The position numbers were made by a program, and so were the translations under genes. Below, one piece after another: positions 33,612 through 45,559 of a stretch of DNA of 64,000 nucleotides. A model generated the notes under the pieces. It did not search any database. It worked only from the letters and a program-made list of their open reading frames with translations, and was not told where the DNA came from. The DNA is taken from the NCBI GenBank assembly GCA_024291935.2, contig CM044322.1:23683405-23747404 (forward strand), read 5' to 3'. Numbering within the stretch: position 1 is the stretch's first letter; each line of letters opens with the position of its first letter. The stretch comes from Okapia johnstoni. Lineage: Eukaryota; Chordata; Mammalia; Artiodactyla; Giraffidae.

Positions 33612-36600
33612 TCAGTTCGGTACAGTTGCTCACTCATATCCAACTTTTTCCAACCCCGTGGACTGCAACACACCAGGCTCCCCTGTCCATCACCAACTTC
33701 CGGACTTTACTCAAACTCATGCCCATCGAGTCAGTGATGCCTTCCATCTTTCCCAGCACCAGGGTCTTTCCCAGTGACTCAGTTTTTCACATCAGGTGGC
33801 CAAATTATTGGAGTTTCAGCTTCAACATCACTCCTTCCAATGAATATTCAGGACTGATTTCCTTGAGGATTGACTGGTTTGATCTCCTTGCACTCCAAAA
33901 ACTCTCAAGAGTCTTCAACACCACAGTTCAAAGCATCAATTCTTCACTGTTCAGCTTTCTTTATAGTCCAACTCTCACATCCATACATGATCACTGGAAA
34001 AACCACAGCCTTGACTAGACGGACCTTTGTTGACAAAGTAATGTCTTTGCTTTTTAATATGCTGTCTAGGGTGGTCATAACTTTCCTTGCAAGGAGTAAG
34101 CGTCTTTTAATTTCATGGCTGCAATCACCATCTGCAGTGATTTTGGAGCCCCCAAAAATAAAGTCAGCCACTCTTCCCACTGTTTCCCCATCTATTTGCC
34201 ATGAAATGATGGGACCAGATGTCATGATCCTAGTTTTCTCAATGTTGAGCTTTAAGCCAACTTTTTCACTCTCCTCTTTCACTTTCATCAAGAGGCGCTT
34301 TAGTTCTTCTTCACTTTCTGCCATAAGAGTGGTGTCATCTGCATATCTGAGTTTATTGATATTTCTCCCGGCAACCTTGATTCCAGCTTGTGCTTCATCC
34401 AGCCCAGCGTTTCTCATGATGTACTCTGCATATAAGTTAAATAAGCAGGGTGACAATATACAGCCTTGACGGACTCCTTTTCAAATGTGGAACCAGTCTG
34501 TTGTTCCATATCCAGTTCTAGCTGTTCCTTCCTGACCTGCATATACATTTCTCAAGAGGCAGGTCAGGTAGTCTGGTATTTCCATCTCTTAAAGAATTTT
34601 CCAGATGTTGTGATCCACACAGTCAAAGGCTGTGGCACAATCAATAAAGCAGATATTTTTGCTGGAACTCTCTTGCTTTTTCCATGATCCAGCAGATGTT
34701 GGCAATTTGATCTCTGGTTCCTCTGCCTTATCGAAAACCAGCTTGAACATCTGGAAGTTCACAGTTGACGTACTGTTGAAGCCTGGCTTGGAGAACTGGG
34801 GGTATTACTTTGCTAGCGTGTGAGATGAGTGCAATTGTGCGGTAGTGTGAACATTCTTTGGCATTGCCTTTCTTTGGGACTGGAATGAAAACTGACCTTT
34901 TCCAGTCCTGTGGCCACTGCTCAGTTTTCCAAACTTGCTGGCATATTGAGTTCAGGACTTTCACAGCATCATCTTTAAGGATTTGAAATAGCTCAACTGG
35001 AATTCCATCACCTCCACTAGCTTTGTTCGTAGTGATGCTTCTTAAGGACCACTTGACTTCACATTCCAGGATGTCTGACTCTAGGTGAGTGATCACACCA
35101 TCGTGGTTATCTGGGTCATGAAGATGTTTTTTGTATAGTTCTTTTGTGTATTCTTGCCACCTCTTCTTAATATCTTCTGCTTCTGTTAGCTCCATACCAT
35201 TTCTGTCCTTTATTGAGCCCATCTTTGCATGAAATGTTCCCTTGGCACCTCTAATTTTCTTGAAGAGATCTCTAGTCTTTCCCATTCTATTGTTTTCCTC
35301 TATTTCTTTGCATTGATCACGAGGAAGGCTTTCTTATCTCTCCTTGCTCTTCTTTGGAACTCTGCATTCAAATGGGTATATCTTTCCTTTTCTCCTTTGC
35401 CTTTCAGTTCTCTTCTTTTCACAGCTATTTGTAAGGCCTCCTCAGGCAATCACTTTACCTTTTTGCATTTCTATTTCTTGGGGATGGTCTTGATCCCTGC
35501 CTCCTGTACAATGTCATGGACAGAGGTCCACAGTTCTTCAGGCACTCTGTCTATCAGATATAATCCTTTGAATCTATGTCACTTCCACTGTATAATCCTA
35601 AGGGATCTGATTTAGGTCATACCGGAATGGTCTAGTGGTTTTCTCTACTTTCTTCAATTTAAGTCTGAATTTGGCAATGAGTTCATGATCTAAGCCACAG
35701 TCAGCTCCTGGTCTTATTTTTGCTCACTGTATAGAGCTTATCCATCTTTGGCTGCAAAGAATATCATCATTCTGATTTTGGCATTGATCATCTGGTGATG
35801 TCCATGTGTAGAGTCTTGTCTTGTATTGTTGGAAGAGGGTGTTTGCTATGACCAGTGCTTTCTCTTGGCATAACTCTATTAGCCTTTGACCTGCTTCATT
35901 TTGTACTCCAAGGCCAAATTTGCCTGTTACTCCAGGTATCTCTTGACTTCCTACTTTTGCATTCCAGTCCCATACAATGAAAAGAACATCTTGGGGGGGG
36001 GGGGTAGTTCTAGAAGGTCTTGTAGGTCTTCATAGAACTGTTCAACTTCAGCTTCTTCAGCATTACTGGTCTGGGCAAAGACTTGGATTACCATGATATT
36101 GAATGGTTTGCCTTGGAAATGAACAGAGATCATTCTGTCATTTTTGAGATATCATTTAAGTACTGCATTTCTGACTCTTATGTTGACTAGGATGGCTACT
36201 CCATTTCTTCTACGGGATTCTTGCCCACAGCAGTAGACAGAATGGTCATCTGAGTTAAATTCACCATTCCAGTCCATTTTAGTTCACTGATTCCTAAAAT
36301 GTCCATGTTCACTCTTGCCATCTCCTGTTTGACCACTTCCAATTTGCCTTGATTCATGGACCTAACATTCCAGGTTCCTATGCAATACAGCTCTTTATAG
36401 CGTCAGACTTTACTTCCATTACCCGTCAATCACAGCTGGGTGTTTTTTTTGCTTTGGCTCCGTCTCTTCATTCTTTCTGGAGTTATTTCTCCACTCTTCT
36501 CCAGTAGCATATTGGGCACCTACCAACCTGGGGTGTTCATCTCTCAGTGTCCTATCTTCTTGCCTTTTCATACTGTTTATTGGGTTCTCAAGGCAAGAAT

Positions 36601-37650
36601 ATTGAAGTGGTTTGCCATTCCCTTCTCCAGGGGACCACGTTTTGTAAGAACTCTCCAAAATGACCCCATCCATCTTGGGTGGCCCTACACAGCATGGCTC
36701 ATAGTTTCACTGAGCTAGACAAGGCTTTGGTCCCTGTGATTAGTTTGGTTAGTTTTCTGTGATTGTGATTTTCATTCTGTCTGCCCTCTGATGGATAAGG
36801 ATAAGAGGCTTATGGAAGCTTCCTGATGGGAGAGACAGATTGAGGGGGAAACTGGGTATTGTTCTGATGGGCCATGCTCAGTAAAGTGAAGTCACTAAGG
36901 CATGTCCGACTCTTTGCAACCCTGTGGACTGTAGCCTACCAGGATCCTCTGTCCATGGGATTTTCCAAGCAAGAGTACTGGAGTGGGTTGCCATTTCCTT
37001 CTCCAGGGGATCTTCCTGACCCAGGGATTGAACCCATGTCTCCTGCATTGTACCTTCTGAGTCACTAGGCAAGTCCTCAGTTAATCTTTAATCAAATTTT
37101 GTTGATGGGTGGGGCTGTGTTCCCTCCCTGTTGTTTGACCTGAGGCCAAACTATGGTGGAGGTAATGAGATAATGGCAACCTCCTTTGTCCTTTCCCATG
37201 CAAGCACTGCTGCACTCAGTGCCTCTGACCCTGCAGCAGGCCACCATCGACCCATGCCTCCACTGGAGACTCCTGGACACTCACGGGCAAGTCTGGATCA
37301 GTCTTTTGTGGGGTCACTGCTCCTCTCTCCTGGGTCCTGGTGCACCCAAGGTTCTGTTTGTGCCCTCCAAGAGTCTGCTTCCCCAGTCCTATGTAAGTTC
37401 TGGTGGCTCTATGATGAGTTTAACAGCGACCTCCTCCAAGAGGGCTTATGCCATACCCAGATCTGCTGCACCCAGAGCCCCTGCCCCAGGCCACTGCTGA
37501 CCTGTAACTTCGAAAGAGACACTCAAACACAATTCTGGCTCAGTCTCTGTGGGGTCTCTGGGTCCTGGTGCGCACAAGGTTTGTTTGAGCCCTCTCAGCA
37601 GACAAGCAGACCAGTGCTGAAGAATGCAGGACCTTGTAACCACGGTAAGT
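33612..37650 (-). mobile_element. BovB LINE, longest copy (copy F), with nested SINE
   Basis: About 3.85 kb of BovB excluding the SINE at 36885-37075, running from the reversed 3' end at 33612 to a 5' region near 37650. In minus sense it holds the 5' segment with repeated 'tgggtcctggtgc' motifs, an endonuclease-region remnant (about 35300-36300), then the RT. A 185-codon open frame (35285-34728) includes SGGDGIPVELFQ and FIPVPKKGN, and a 170-codon frame (34456-33944) includes YADDTTLMAESEEELK and LSTKVRLVKAVVFPVIMYG. Stops and frameshifts separate these, so it is a fossil. A 10-base G run lies at about 35994-36003. Confidence 0.9.
36885..37075 (-). mobile_element. Bov-tA SINE nested in BovB copy F
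   Basis: A complete BovA unit plus reversed tRNA-Glu head ('gattgaacccatgtctcctg') lies between BovB sequences that resume on either side ('catgctcagtaa' and 'ctcagttaatcttta'). It therefore postdates the LINE. Confidence 0.88.
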
Positions 37651-38017
37651 CTGACCCATGCCAAAAATTCCCCCAGATATGTTCTTTTTCTCTTTCTAAT
37701 TAGGTTCTTTTGTTCACTTCCTCATAAAAAAAAAGGCTGCAATATCTCATTTTGCCATTAGGTGACACTAACACCATTACTCTCAGCAAAAAAGGAGGAA
37801 AAAAAATTACTTTCCCCTTCAAGTCACAATTGAAAAAATTACTTCTTAACATTATTGAAAAATCAAAGTTTCTAATAATATCAAAACAAAGCATAATTAC
37901 TGCCAACTCCAAGGCCTAGCTCACATTTATTTCTGCTAGGCATGTAAACATACTTCTTTTTTAAAACCCTTCAAGCACATTCATCTCTCCTGTAAAGGTT
38001 TTGCTCATTTTGCATGC

Positions 38018-38236
38018 TACGTGTGTGTGCTAAGTCGCTTTAGTTGTGTCTGACTCTTTGCAACCCTGTAGACTGTAACCCATTAGGTTCCCTCTGTTCA
38101 TGGGATTCTCCAGGCAAGAACACTAGAATGGGCTGCCATTTCCAGGTTATCTTCCTGACTCAGGGATCGAACCTGTGTCTCTATGTTTCCTGCACTGGCA
38201 GGCGGGGACTTTACCACTAGCACCACCTGGGAAGCC
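38018..38236 (-). mobile_element. Bov-tA SINE, minus orientation
   Basis: A BovA unit followed by the reversed head ending 'accacctgggaagccc'. Imperfect duplications 'ttgcatgctac' and 'ttgcatattac' flank it. Confidence 0.87.
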
Positions 38237-38339
38237 CTTGCATATTACATGTTTCTGAAAATGCTGTATGTATTAGCAGCCAAGTTTTTACCCTTCAGGC
38301 TGCCCCATGAAAGCCTGCTTGTCAAGACATTACACATTT

Positions 38340-39130
38340 CAGGTGTTCTTTCTATGGCCAATCCTTCTTCAAATCCTTTTCAGTTGCCACTCTTCTATTT
38401 GACATTTAAATGTTGGAAATTCCCCAAATTCTGAGCTTTTTTCTCTGATTCTTTGCCACTCACTCTTATTGCCAATGATTTAAATAGCATCTATATACTA
38501 AAAGTCTCCCAAATTTCTATCCCAAACCAAATGTCTCCTCTAAATTCCTGATTTCAAATCCAACTCTTTGATATTTCCATGTGGAATTCTATCAGTATCT
38601 TAAAATGTGACCCAAGAGGAATTCCTAATGTCTCCTCCAAAATTGTTTCTTATTCAGATTTCCCATTTCTGAAGAACACCACCTTCTACTAAGTTGAACA
38701 AACAAAATATCTGGTTATGATCCTTGATTCATTTCTGCTTCTTCATTCCTCCCATCACCAAGTCATGTCAAACTCACTTCAAAATAAATCCCACATCTAT
38801 CTCTCCACATCCATTTTACAAACCTAATCCAAGCCATGATCTCACCTATTATCTCCTTCTTCTAGTCTTCTCCTCGCTAATCTACTCTTAACTGAGCAGC
38901 CAAAGAAATCTTTTGGAAAGCTAAGTTGGATTACATTAAAGCTACAGACTAAAACCTTTTTCACTAAAATTCAAATAAAATCCAAACTTCCTGCCATGAC
39001 TTCAACGCCTGACACACCCTTGCATCTGTCACTTTTTCATTACAGCTCTTTAGTCATGGAAAGTTCTTTCCCACTTTAAGTCTTAGCACTTATTCCCTGC
39101 CTTCATATGGCTGGTTCCTACAGGTATCAC
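38340..39130 (+). mobile_element. L2 LINE fossil
   Basis: A pyrimidine-rich 3' region with 'cttctagtcttctcctcgct', 'caaagaaatcttttggaaag' and 'aaaatccaaacttcctgcca' in the L2 order. No coding frame. Confidence 0.6.
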
Positions 39131-39439
39131 CTGCCATTCATAGACTAAACAAATATTTAATGAGTCCCTACTAGGTGACAGAAATCATAATGGGAACTAG
39201 AGACTAAATGGTTAGTGAGATGAATGTAGGCCAAATCTTCTTAGAGCTAACATTCTTATGGATGTGTTAAATAATACAGAAGAAAGTAAATTAGGATCAT
39301 ATATTGGAATAAGCACTAGAAAAGATGCTAAGAAGGCAGGAGGCAATATGGATTCAATCGACATTTGGATTTAATAATGACAAGTAAATCATGGAAAGAA
39401 CTAGGGAGAAAGAACTTCATGTAGAAGAAACAGCAAATA

Positions 39440-39508
39440 CTGGGTTGGACAATAAGGTTGTTCTGATTTTTCCACATGATATTTCGAACAATCTTCTTGG
39501 CCAATCCA
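39440..39508. mobile_element. Mariner-type MITE
   Basis: A 69-bp near-palindrome: the left end 'tgggttggacaataaggttg' mirrors the right end, whose complement starts 'tggattggccaagaagattg'. This is a miniature mariner element of the ruminant type. Confidence 0.75.
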
Positions 39509-39530
39509 ATCAAAAACCAAGATGAAAGAG

Positions 39531-40968
39531 AAGGCTGGCTCAGTTTCTAGTGGGGTCACTGCTCCTTTCTCCTGGGTCCTGGTGCACTCAAAGTTTTGTC
39601 TGTGCCTTCTGGGAGTCTGTGTCCCCAGACACAACTGCACTCATCTCACATAAGTAGTAGCAAAGTAATGCCCAAAATTCTCCAAGCTAGGCTTCAACAG
39701 TACATGAACCAAGAACTTCCAGATGTTCCAACTGGATTTAAAAAAGGCACAGGAACCAGAGATCAAATTGCCAACATCTGTTAGATCATAGGAAAAGCAA
39801 GAAAATTCCAGAAAAACATCTACTTCTGCTTTACTGACAACACCAAAGCCTTTGACTGTGTGGATTACAACAAACTGTGGAAAATTCTGAAAGAGATGGG
39901 AATACCAGATCACTTGACCTGCCTCCTGAGAAATCTGTATGCAGGTAAAGAAGCAACAGTTAGAACTAGACATGGAACAACAGACTGGTTCCAAACTGCA
40001 AAAGGAGTACAAGGCTGTATATTGTCACTCTGATTATTTAACTTACATGCAGAGTACATCATGTGAAATGCCAGCATGGATGAAACACAAGCTGGAATCA
40101 ATATTGCAGAGAGAAATATCAATAACCTCAGATATGCAGATGACACCACCCTTATGGAAGAAAGCAAAGAGGAACTAAAGAGCCTCTTGATGAAGGTGAA
40201 TGAGGAAAGTGAAAAAGCTGGCTTAAAACTCAACATTCAGAAAACTAAGATCATGGCATCCGGTCCCATCACTCCATGGCAAACAGATGGGGAAACAATG
40301 GAAACAGTGACAGACTTGATTTTCTTGGGCTCCAAAATGACTGCAGATGGTCACTGCAGCCATGAAATTTCTATAAAAGACGCTTGCTCCTTGGGAGAAA
40401 AGCTATGACAAACCTAGGAAGCATATTAAAAAGCAGAGGCATTACTTTGCCAACAAAGGTCCACCTAGTCATAGCTATGGTTTTTTCCAGTAGTCATGCA
40501 TGATGTAAGAGTTGGACCATAAGAAGGCTGATCAGTGAAAAATTGATGCTTTTGAACTGTGGTGCTGGAGAAGACTTTTGAGAGTCCTTGGAATTCAAGG
40601 AGATCAAACCAGTCAATCCTAAAGGAAATCAACCCTGAAAACAGGGTTGATTGGAAACTGAGCCAGCCTCAGATTCTTAGAATCAATTCATCAGTTTCAT
40701 TGGAATATTCATTGGAGCTGAATCTCCAATACTTTGGCCACCTGATGCAAAAGCAGACTCATTGGGAAAGACCCTGATGCTGGGAAAAATCGAAAGCAGG
40801 AGGAGAAGGGAATGACAGAGGATGAAGTGGCTGGATGGCATCACCGACTCAATGGATATGAGTTGAGCAAGCTCTGGGAGTTGGTGATGGACAGATAAGC
40901 CTGGGCATGCTGCAGTCCATGGGGTCACAAAGAGTCAGAGATGACTGAACGACTGAACTGAACTGAAA
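39531..40968 (+). mobile_element. BovB LINE with inverted 5' piece (copy G)
   Basis: The plus-strand body runs from about 39632 ('cactcatctcacataagtag') to the 3' end near 40968. It includes the broken RT region with YADDTTLMEESKEELKSLL (near 40129-40185). It is preceded at 39531-39631 by a BovB 5' segment in opposite orientation ('ctcctgggtcctggtgcac'), which fits a 5' inversion at integration. A foreign ~70-bp insert lies at about 40638-40705. Frameshifts split the frame. Confidence 0.87.
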
Positions 40969-41082
40969 GAGCAGTTGTTCAGTTGTGTCTGACTCTTTGC
41001 GACCCCACTGACTGTAGCCTACCAGGCTCTTCCATCCATGGGATTTTCCAGGCAAGAGTATTGGAGTGGGCTGCCACTTAAG
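40969..41082 (-). mobile_element. BovA SINE unit, minus orientation
   Basis: A single reversed BovA unit ('gttcagttgtgtctgactct' to 'ttggagtgggctgccactt') without a tRNA head, directly abutting the end of BovB copy G. Confidence 0.8.
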
Positions 41083-41149
41083 AAAAGGCTTACTGAGAAA
41101 CAGAAAGGAGGCCATGATAGCTTTAAAATAATGAGTATAGGTAAGAACA

Positions 41150-41368
41150 CAGTCGTCCCTCAGTATCCATGGAGAATTGATTCTAGGACCCACCACAGAC
41201 ACCAGAATCCACAGATGCTCAAGTATCGTAATTGACATTCCATATCCTCAATTTGTCATCTGTGGCTTCAACCAGCCACATTGTGTAGTATTGTAGTATT
41301 TATTGAAAAAAATCTATGTATATGTACACTCAAGTCAGTTCAAACCCATGTTGTTCAAAGGTCAACTA
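41150..41368. mobile_element. Tigger/MER2-like nonautonomous DNA transposon fossil
   Basis: The left end cagtcgtccctcagtatcca and the right end, whose complement starts 'agttgacctttgaacaac', fit a pogo/Tigger-type MITE. Internal 'ccagaatccacagatgctca' supports this. The subfamily is tentative. Confidence 0.7.
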
Positions 41369-41481
41369 TACTTGGTATGAAATGAAATATAGATAGAAAG
41401 GCAGAGAGCCTGAGGCCACCCCTAAGGCTATCTAAATATACTCTCTTCCCAATCCCAACCGTCTTCCCACAAAGGATTCTT

Positions 41482-43567
41482 CTTCAGTTCAGTTCAGTTG
41501 CTCAGTCGTGTCCGACTCTTTGCGACCCCATGAATCGCAGCACACCAGACCCCCCTGTCCATCACCAACTCCTGGAGTTTACCCAAACTCATGTCCATTG
41601 AGTTGGTGATGCCATCCAACCATCTCATCCTCTGTCGTCCCCTTCTCCTCCTGCCTCAATCTTTCCTGGCATCAGGGTCTTTTCAAATGAGTCAGCTCTT
41701 AGCATCAGGTGGCCAAAGTATTGGAGTTTCAGCTTCAACATCAGTCCTTCCAATGAACGCCCAGGACTGGTTTCCTTTAGGATGGACTGGTTGGATTTCC
41801 TTGCAGTCCAAGGGACTCTCAAGAATCTTCTCCAACACCACATTTCAAAAGCATCAATTTTTCTGCACTCAGCTTTCTTTCTAGTCCAACTCTCACATCC
41901 ATACATGACTACTGGAAAAACCATAGCTTTGACTAGATGGACCTTTTTTGGCAAAGTAATGTCTCTGCTTTTTAATATGCTGTCTAGGCTGGTCATAACT
42001 TTCCTTCCAAGGAGTAAGCGTCTTTTAATTTCATGGCTGCAATCACCATCTGCAGTGATTTTGGAGCCCCCAAAAATAAAGTCAGCTGCTGTTCCCACTG
42101 TTTCCCCATCTATTTGCCATGAAGTGATGGGACCAGATGCCATGATCTTAGTTTTCTGAATGTTGAGCTTTAAGCCAACTTTTTCACTCTCCTCTTTCAC
42201 TTTCATCAAGAGGCTCTTTAGTTCTTCTTCACTTTCTACCACAAGAGTGGTGTCATCTGCGTATCTGAGGTTATTGATATTTCTCCTGGCAATCTTGATT
42301 CCAGCTTGTGCTTCCTCCAGCCCAGCGTTTCTCATGATGTACTCTGCATATAAGTTAAATAAGCAGGGTGACAATATACAGCCTTGACAGACCCCTTTTC
42401 CTATTTGGAACCAGTCTGTTGTTCCATATCCAGTTCTAACTGTTGCTTCCTGCCCTGCATACAGATTTCTCAAGAGGCAGGTCAGGTGGTCTGGTATTCC
42501 CATCTCTTTCAGAATTTTCCAGAGCTTATTGTGATCCACACAGTCAAAGGTTTTGGCATACTCAATAAAGCAGAAGTAGATGTTTTTTGGAACTCTCTTG
42601 CTTTTTTGATGATCCAGCAGATGTTGGCAATTTGATCTCTGGTTCCTCTGCCTTATCGAAAACCAGCTTGAACATGTGGAAGTTCACGGTTCAGTATTGC
42701 TGAAGCCCGACTTGGAGAATTTTGAGCATTACTTTGCTAGTGTGAGAGATGAGTGCAATTGTGCGGTAGTTTGAGCATTCGTTGGCATTGCCTTTCTTTG
42801 GGACTGGAATGAAAACTGACCTTTTCCAGTCCTGTGGCCACTGCTGAGTCTTCAAAATTTGTTGATTATATTGAGTGCAGCACTTTCACAGCATCATCTT
42901 TTAGGAGTTGAAATAGCTCAGCTGGAATTCCATCACCTCCACTAACTTTGTTCGTAGTGATGCTTCCTAAGGTCCACTTGACTTCACATTCCACAATGTC
43001 TGGCCCTAGGTGAGTGATCACACCATCGTGGTTATCTGGGTCATGAAGATGTTTTTTGTATAGTTCTTTTGTGTATTCTTGCCACCTCTTCTTAATATCT
43101 TCTGCTTCTGTTAGCTCCATACCATTTCTGTCCTTTATTGTGCCCATCCCTGCATGAAATGTTCCCTTGGTACCTTTAATTTTCTTGAAGAGATCTCTAG
43201 TCTTTCCCATTCTGTTGTTTTCCTCTATTTCTTTGCATTGATCGCTGAGGAAGGCTTTCTTATCTCTCCTTGCTATTCTTTGGAACTCTGCATTCAGATG
43301 CTTACATCTTTCCTTTTCTCCTTTGCTCTTCACTTCTCTTCTTTTCACATCTATTTGTAAGGCCTCCTCAGACAGCCATTTTGCCTTTTTGCATTTCTAT
43401 TTCTTGGGGATGGTCTTGATCCCTATCTCCTGTACAATGTCAGGAACCTCCATCCATAGTTCATCAGGCACTCCATCTATCAGATCTTGTCCCTTAAATA
43501 TATTTCTCACTTCCATTGTATAATCATAAGGGATTTGATTTAGGTCATACTTGAATGGTCTAGTGGT
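41482..43567 (-). mobile_element. BovB LINE, 5'-truncated, best-preserved RT (copy H)
   Basis: A 2.1-kb copy in the same sense as RABGAP1L. A 304-codon frame (42539-41625) is uninterrupted. It contains the RT blocks KGVCQGCILSPCLFNLYAEY and YADDTTLVVESEEELKSLL, then the DGDCSHEIKRRLLLGRK and MYGCESWTRKKAE blocks of the C-terminal part. A second frame (43348-42866, 160 codons) encodes the linker between endonuclease and RT. The two frames are out of register, with the intervening RT1-RT3 part broken by several indels. The endonuclease domain is missing. Confidence 0.9.
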
Positions 43568-43932
43568 TGACAGTTAAACTAACAGTTAATTCTGAATTAG
43601 CATGTAACTCAATACTAATGTGAATTGTGGTCGCTTATTTAAATAAGATGCCCATTTTTAATAGAGGTTTTCTTTAGCCCAAGAGAATGTCAGATAGTCT
43701 GTCCTGCTAACAAGAAAACTAATAGTTTACCATATGCAATTTTGTGACCTCTTCCAAACACAGCCTGGCACCTCTCATTCTACTCAAAATTAAGACAGCT
43801 CTTAATACAACCATAACAACCCTGCCTTGAAGGGACTTTCAGATACTTTTAGAAGTTTGCCGAGTACTACTACTATCTTAGAGAAGGTATTAGTGTACCT
43901 TCACTACTAAAGCAGGGTGAAGGAGGAAAATT

Positions 43933-44612
43933 TAAAAATGGCTTAAAACTCATTATTAAAAAAACTAAGATCATGGCATCCAGTCCCACCACTTCATGGC
44001 AAATAGGAGGGGAAAAGGCGGAAGCTGTGACAGATTTCCTCTACTTGGACTCTAAAATGGTGGATGGTGACTGCAGCCGTGAAATTAGAAGACGACTGCT
44101 TCATGGCAGGAAAGCTATGACAAACCTAGACAGAGCATTAAAAGCAAAGACGTCACTTTGCCGAAAAAGGCCCGTACAGTCAAGGCAGTGGTCTTTCCAG
44201 TAGTCATGTACAGATGTGAGAGCTGGACTATAAAGAAGGCAGAGTGCCAAAGAACTGATACTTTCAAACTGTGGTGACTCTTGAGAGTCCCTTGGAGTGC
44301 AAGGAGATCAAACCAGTCAATCTTAAGGGAAATCAACGCTGAATATACATTGGAAGGACTGATGCTGAAGCTGATGCTCCAACACTTTGGCCACCTGATG
44401 CCAACAGCCAATTTAATGGAAAAGACCCTGATGCTGGAAAAGACTGAAGGCAGAAGATGAGGGTGACAGAGGATGAGATGGTTGGATGGCATCACTGGTT
44501 CAATGGACATGAACTTGGGAAAACTCCAAGAGATGGTGAGGGACAGGGAAGCCTGGCATGCTGCAGTCCACAGGGTTGCAAAGGGTCAGACACAACTTGG
44601 CGACTGAACAAC
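43933..44612 (+). mobile_element. BovB LINE, older diverged copy (copy I)
   Basis: It starts 'aaatggcttaaaactcatta' and ends 'gactgaacaacaac'. The ACAACAA-type end and many indels point to an older subfamily than copies A-C. No useful frame. Confidence 0.83.
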
Positions 44613-44719
44613 AACTAATACCTTACAGGACTGAAGACTGCTTTGAACCTCAATATAGAGACAACGTGCTTACCAAATTTGCACACAAACACAATAAAAT
44701 TCAATACTTTAAAGTGCAA

Positions 44720-45190
44720 AGAAAGAAAAGTCAATACTTAAAATATTTCCACCAGCAAATAATAAAATTTAAACAGGGAAAGAATAGTCTTTTCAATAAA
44801 TAGTGTTGGGAAAATTAGATATCAACATGCAAAAGAATGAAGTTGGACCCCAACCTCACACCATACACAAAACTCAATTCAAAATGGATTACAGACCTAA
44901 ATATAAGAACTAAAACTATAAAACTCTTAGCATAAAACATACGAGTAAATCTTCACGTCCTTGGATTAAGGATGGTTTCTGATACGACAGTAAAAGCACA
45001 GGTGGCAAAAGAAAAAAATAGTTCAACAGTTAAAAGAAAAATGGTTAAACACATTGAAATTTAAAATGCACTGAAAATGACACCATGAAAAAGTAAAATC
45101 CATAGGATGAGAAAATATTTACAATAGTTGATTATCCAGATTAAATGAGGAACTCTTACAAGTCAATAATAAAAAGACAAATAATTAAAC
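44720..45190 (+). mobile_element. Old L1 ORF2 3' fragment
   Basis: 'acaaaactcaattcaaaatg', 'gattacagacctaaatataa' and 'aggaactcttacaagtcaat' lie in L1 ORF2 order. It is heavily decayed. Confidence 0.7.
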
Positions 45191-45559
45191 TTCTGTTACC
45201 AGCTAAAAAGCGTGGACATTATCACTTTCTTCCCTATAAGAAGAAAACATTGGACAAACCGAAAAGCAATAGTTTTCTTGGATCTATCAGAGAACTGAGG
45301 TCTCAGGACAAACTGCCATTTCAAATCTGGGGCAAGCAAGAGAAAGACAGCAAGTAAGAGCTGCTGGAGCCATAAGCTGGAAGGAACACTTAAATGCTAA
45401 TTTTGACAAACTGATGGAAGCTAAGTATGGGATTTGAGTGTGGGAGTGGACAGTGGGCTGTGGAAGGGTGGCTTCAAATTTTTTCATATTTAGTTGGTAC
45501 TTAATAATAAGTAATAATAAAGAAATTTCTAACGTTCAAAAAGGAAGAAAATGTTGAAA

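Noticed and set aside
33870..34469. 199-codon open frame on the plus strand
   Set aside because: It is the antisense of BovB copy F ORF2. No host-gene features, and it matches the shadow frames of other copies.
37131..37703. 190-codon open frame on the plus strand
   Set aside because: It lies antisense in the 5' region of BovB copy F. Its repeated WCTQGS/WCAQGL-type motifs come from the internal repeat of the LINE, not from a host protein.
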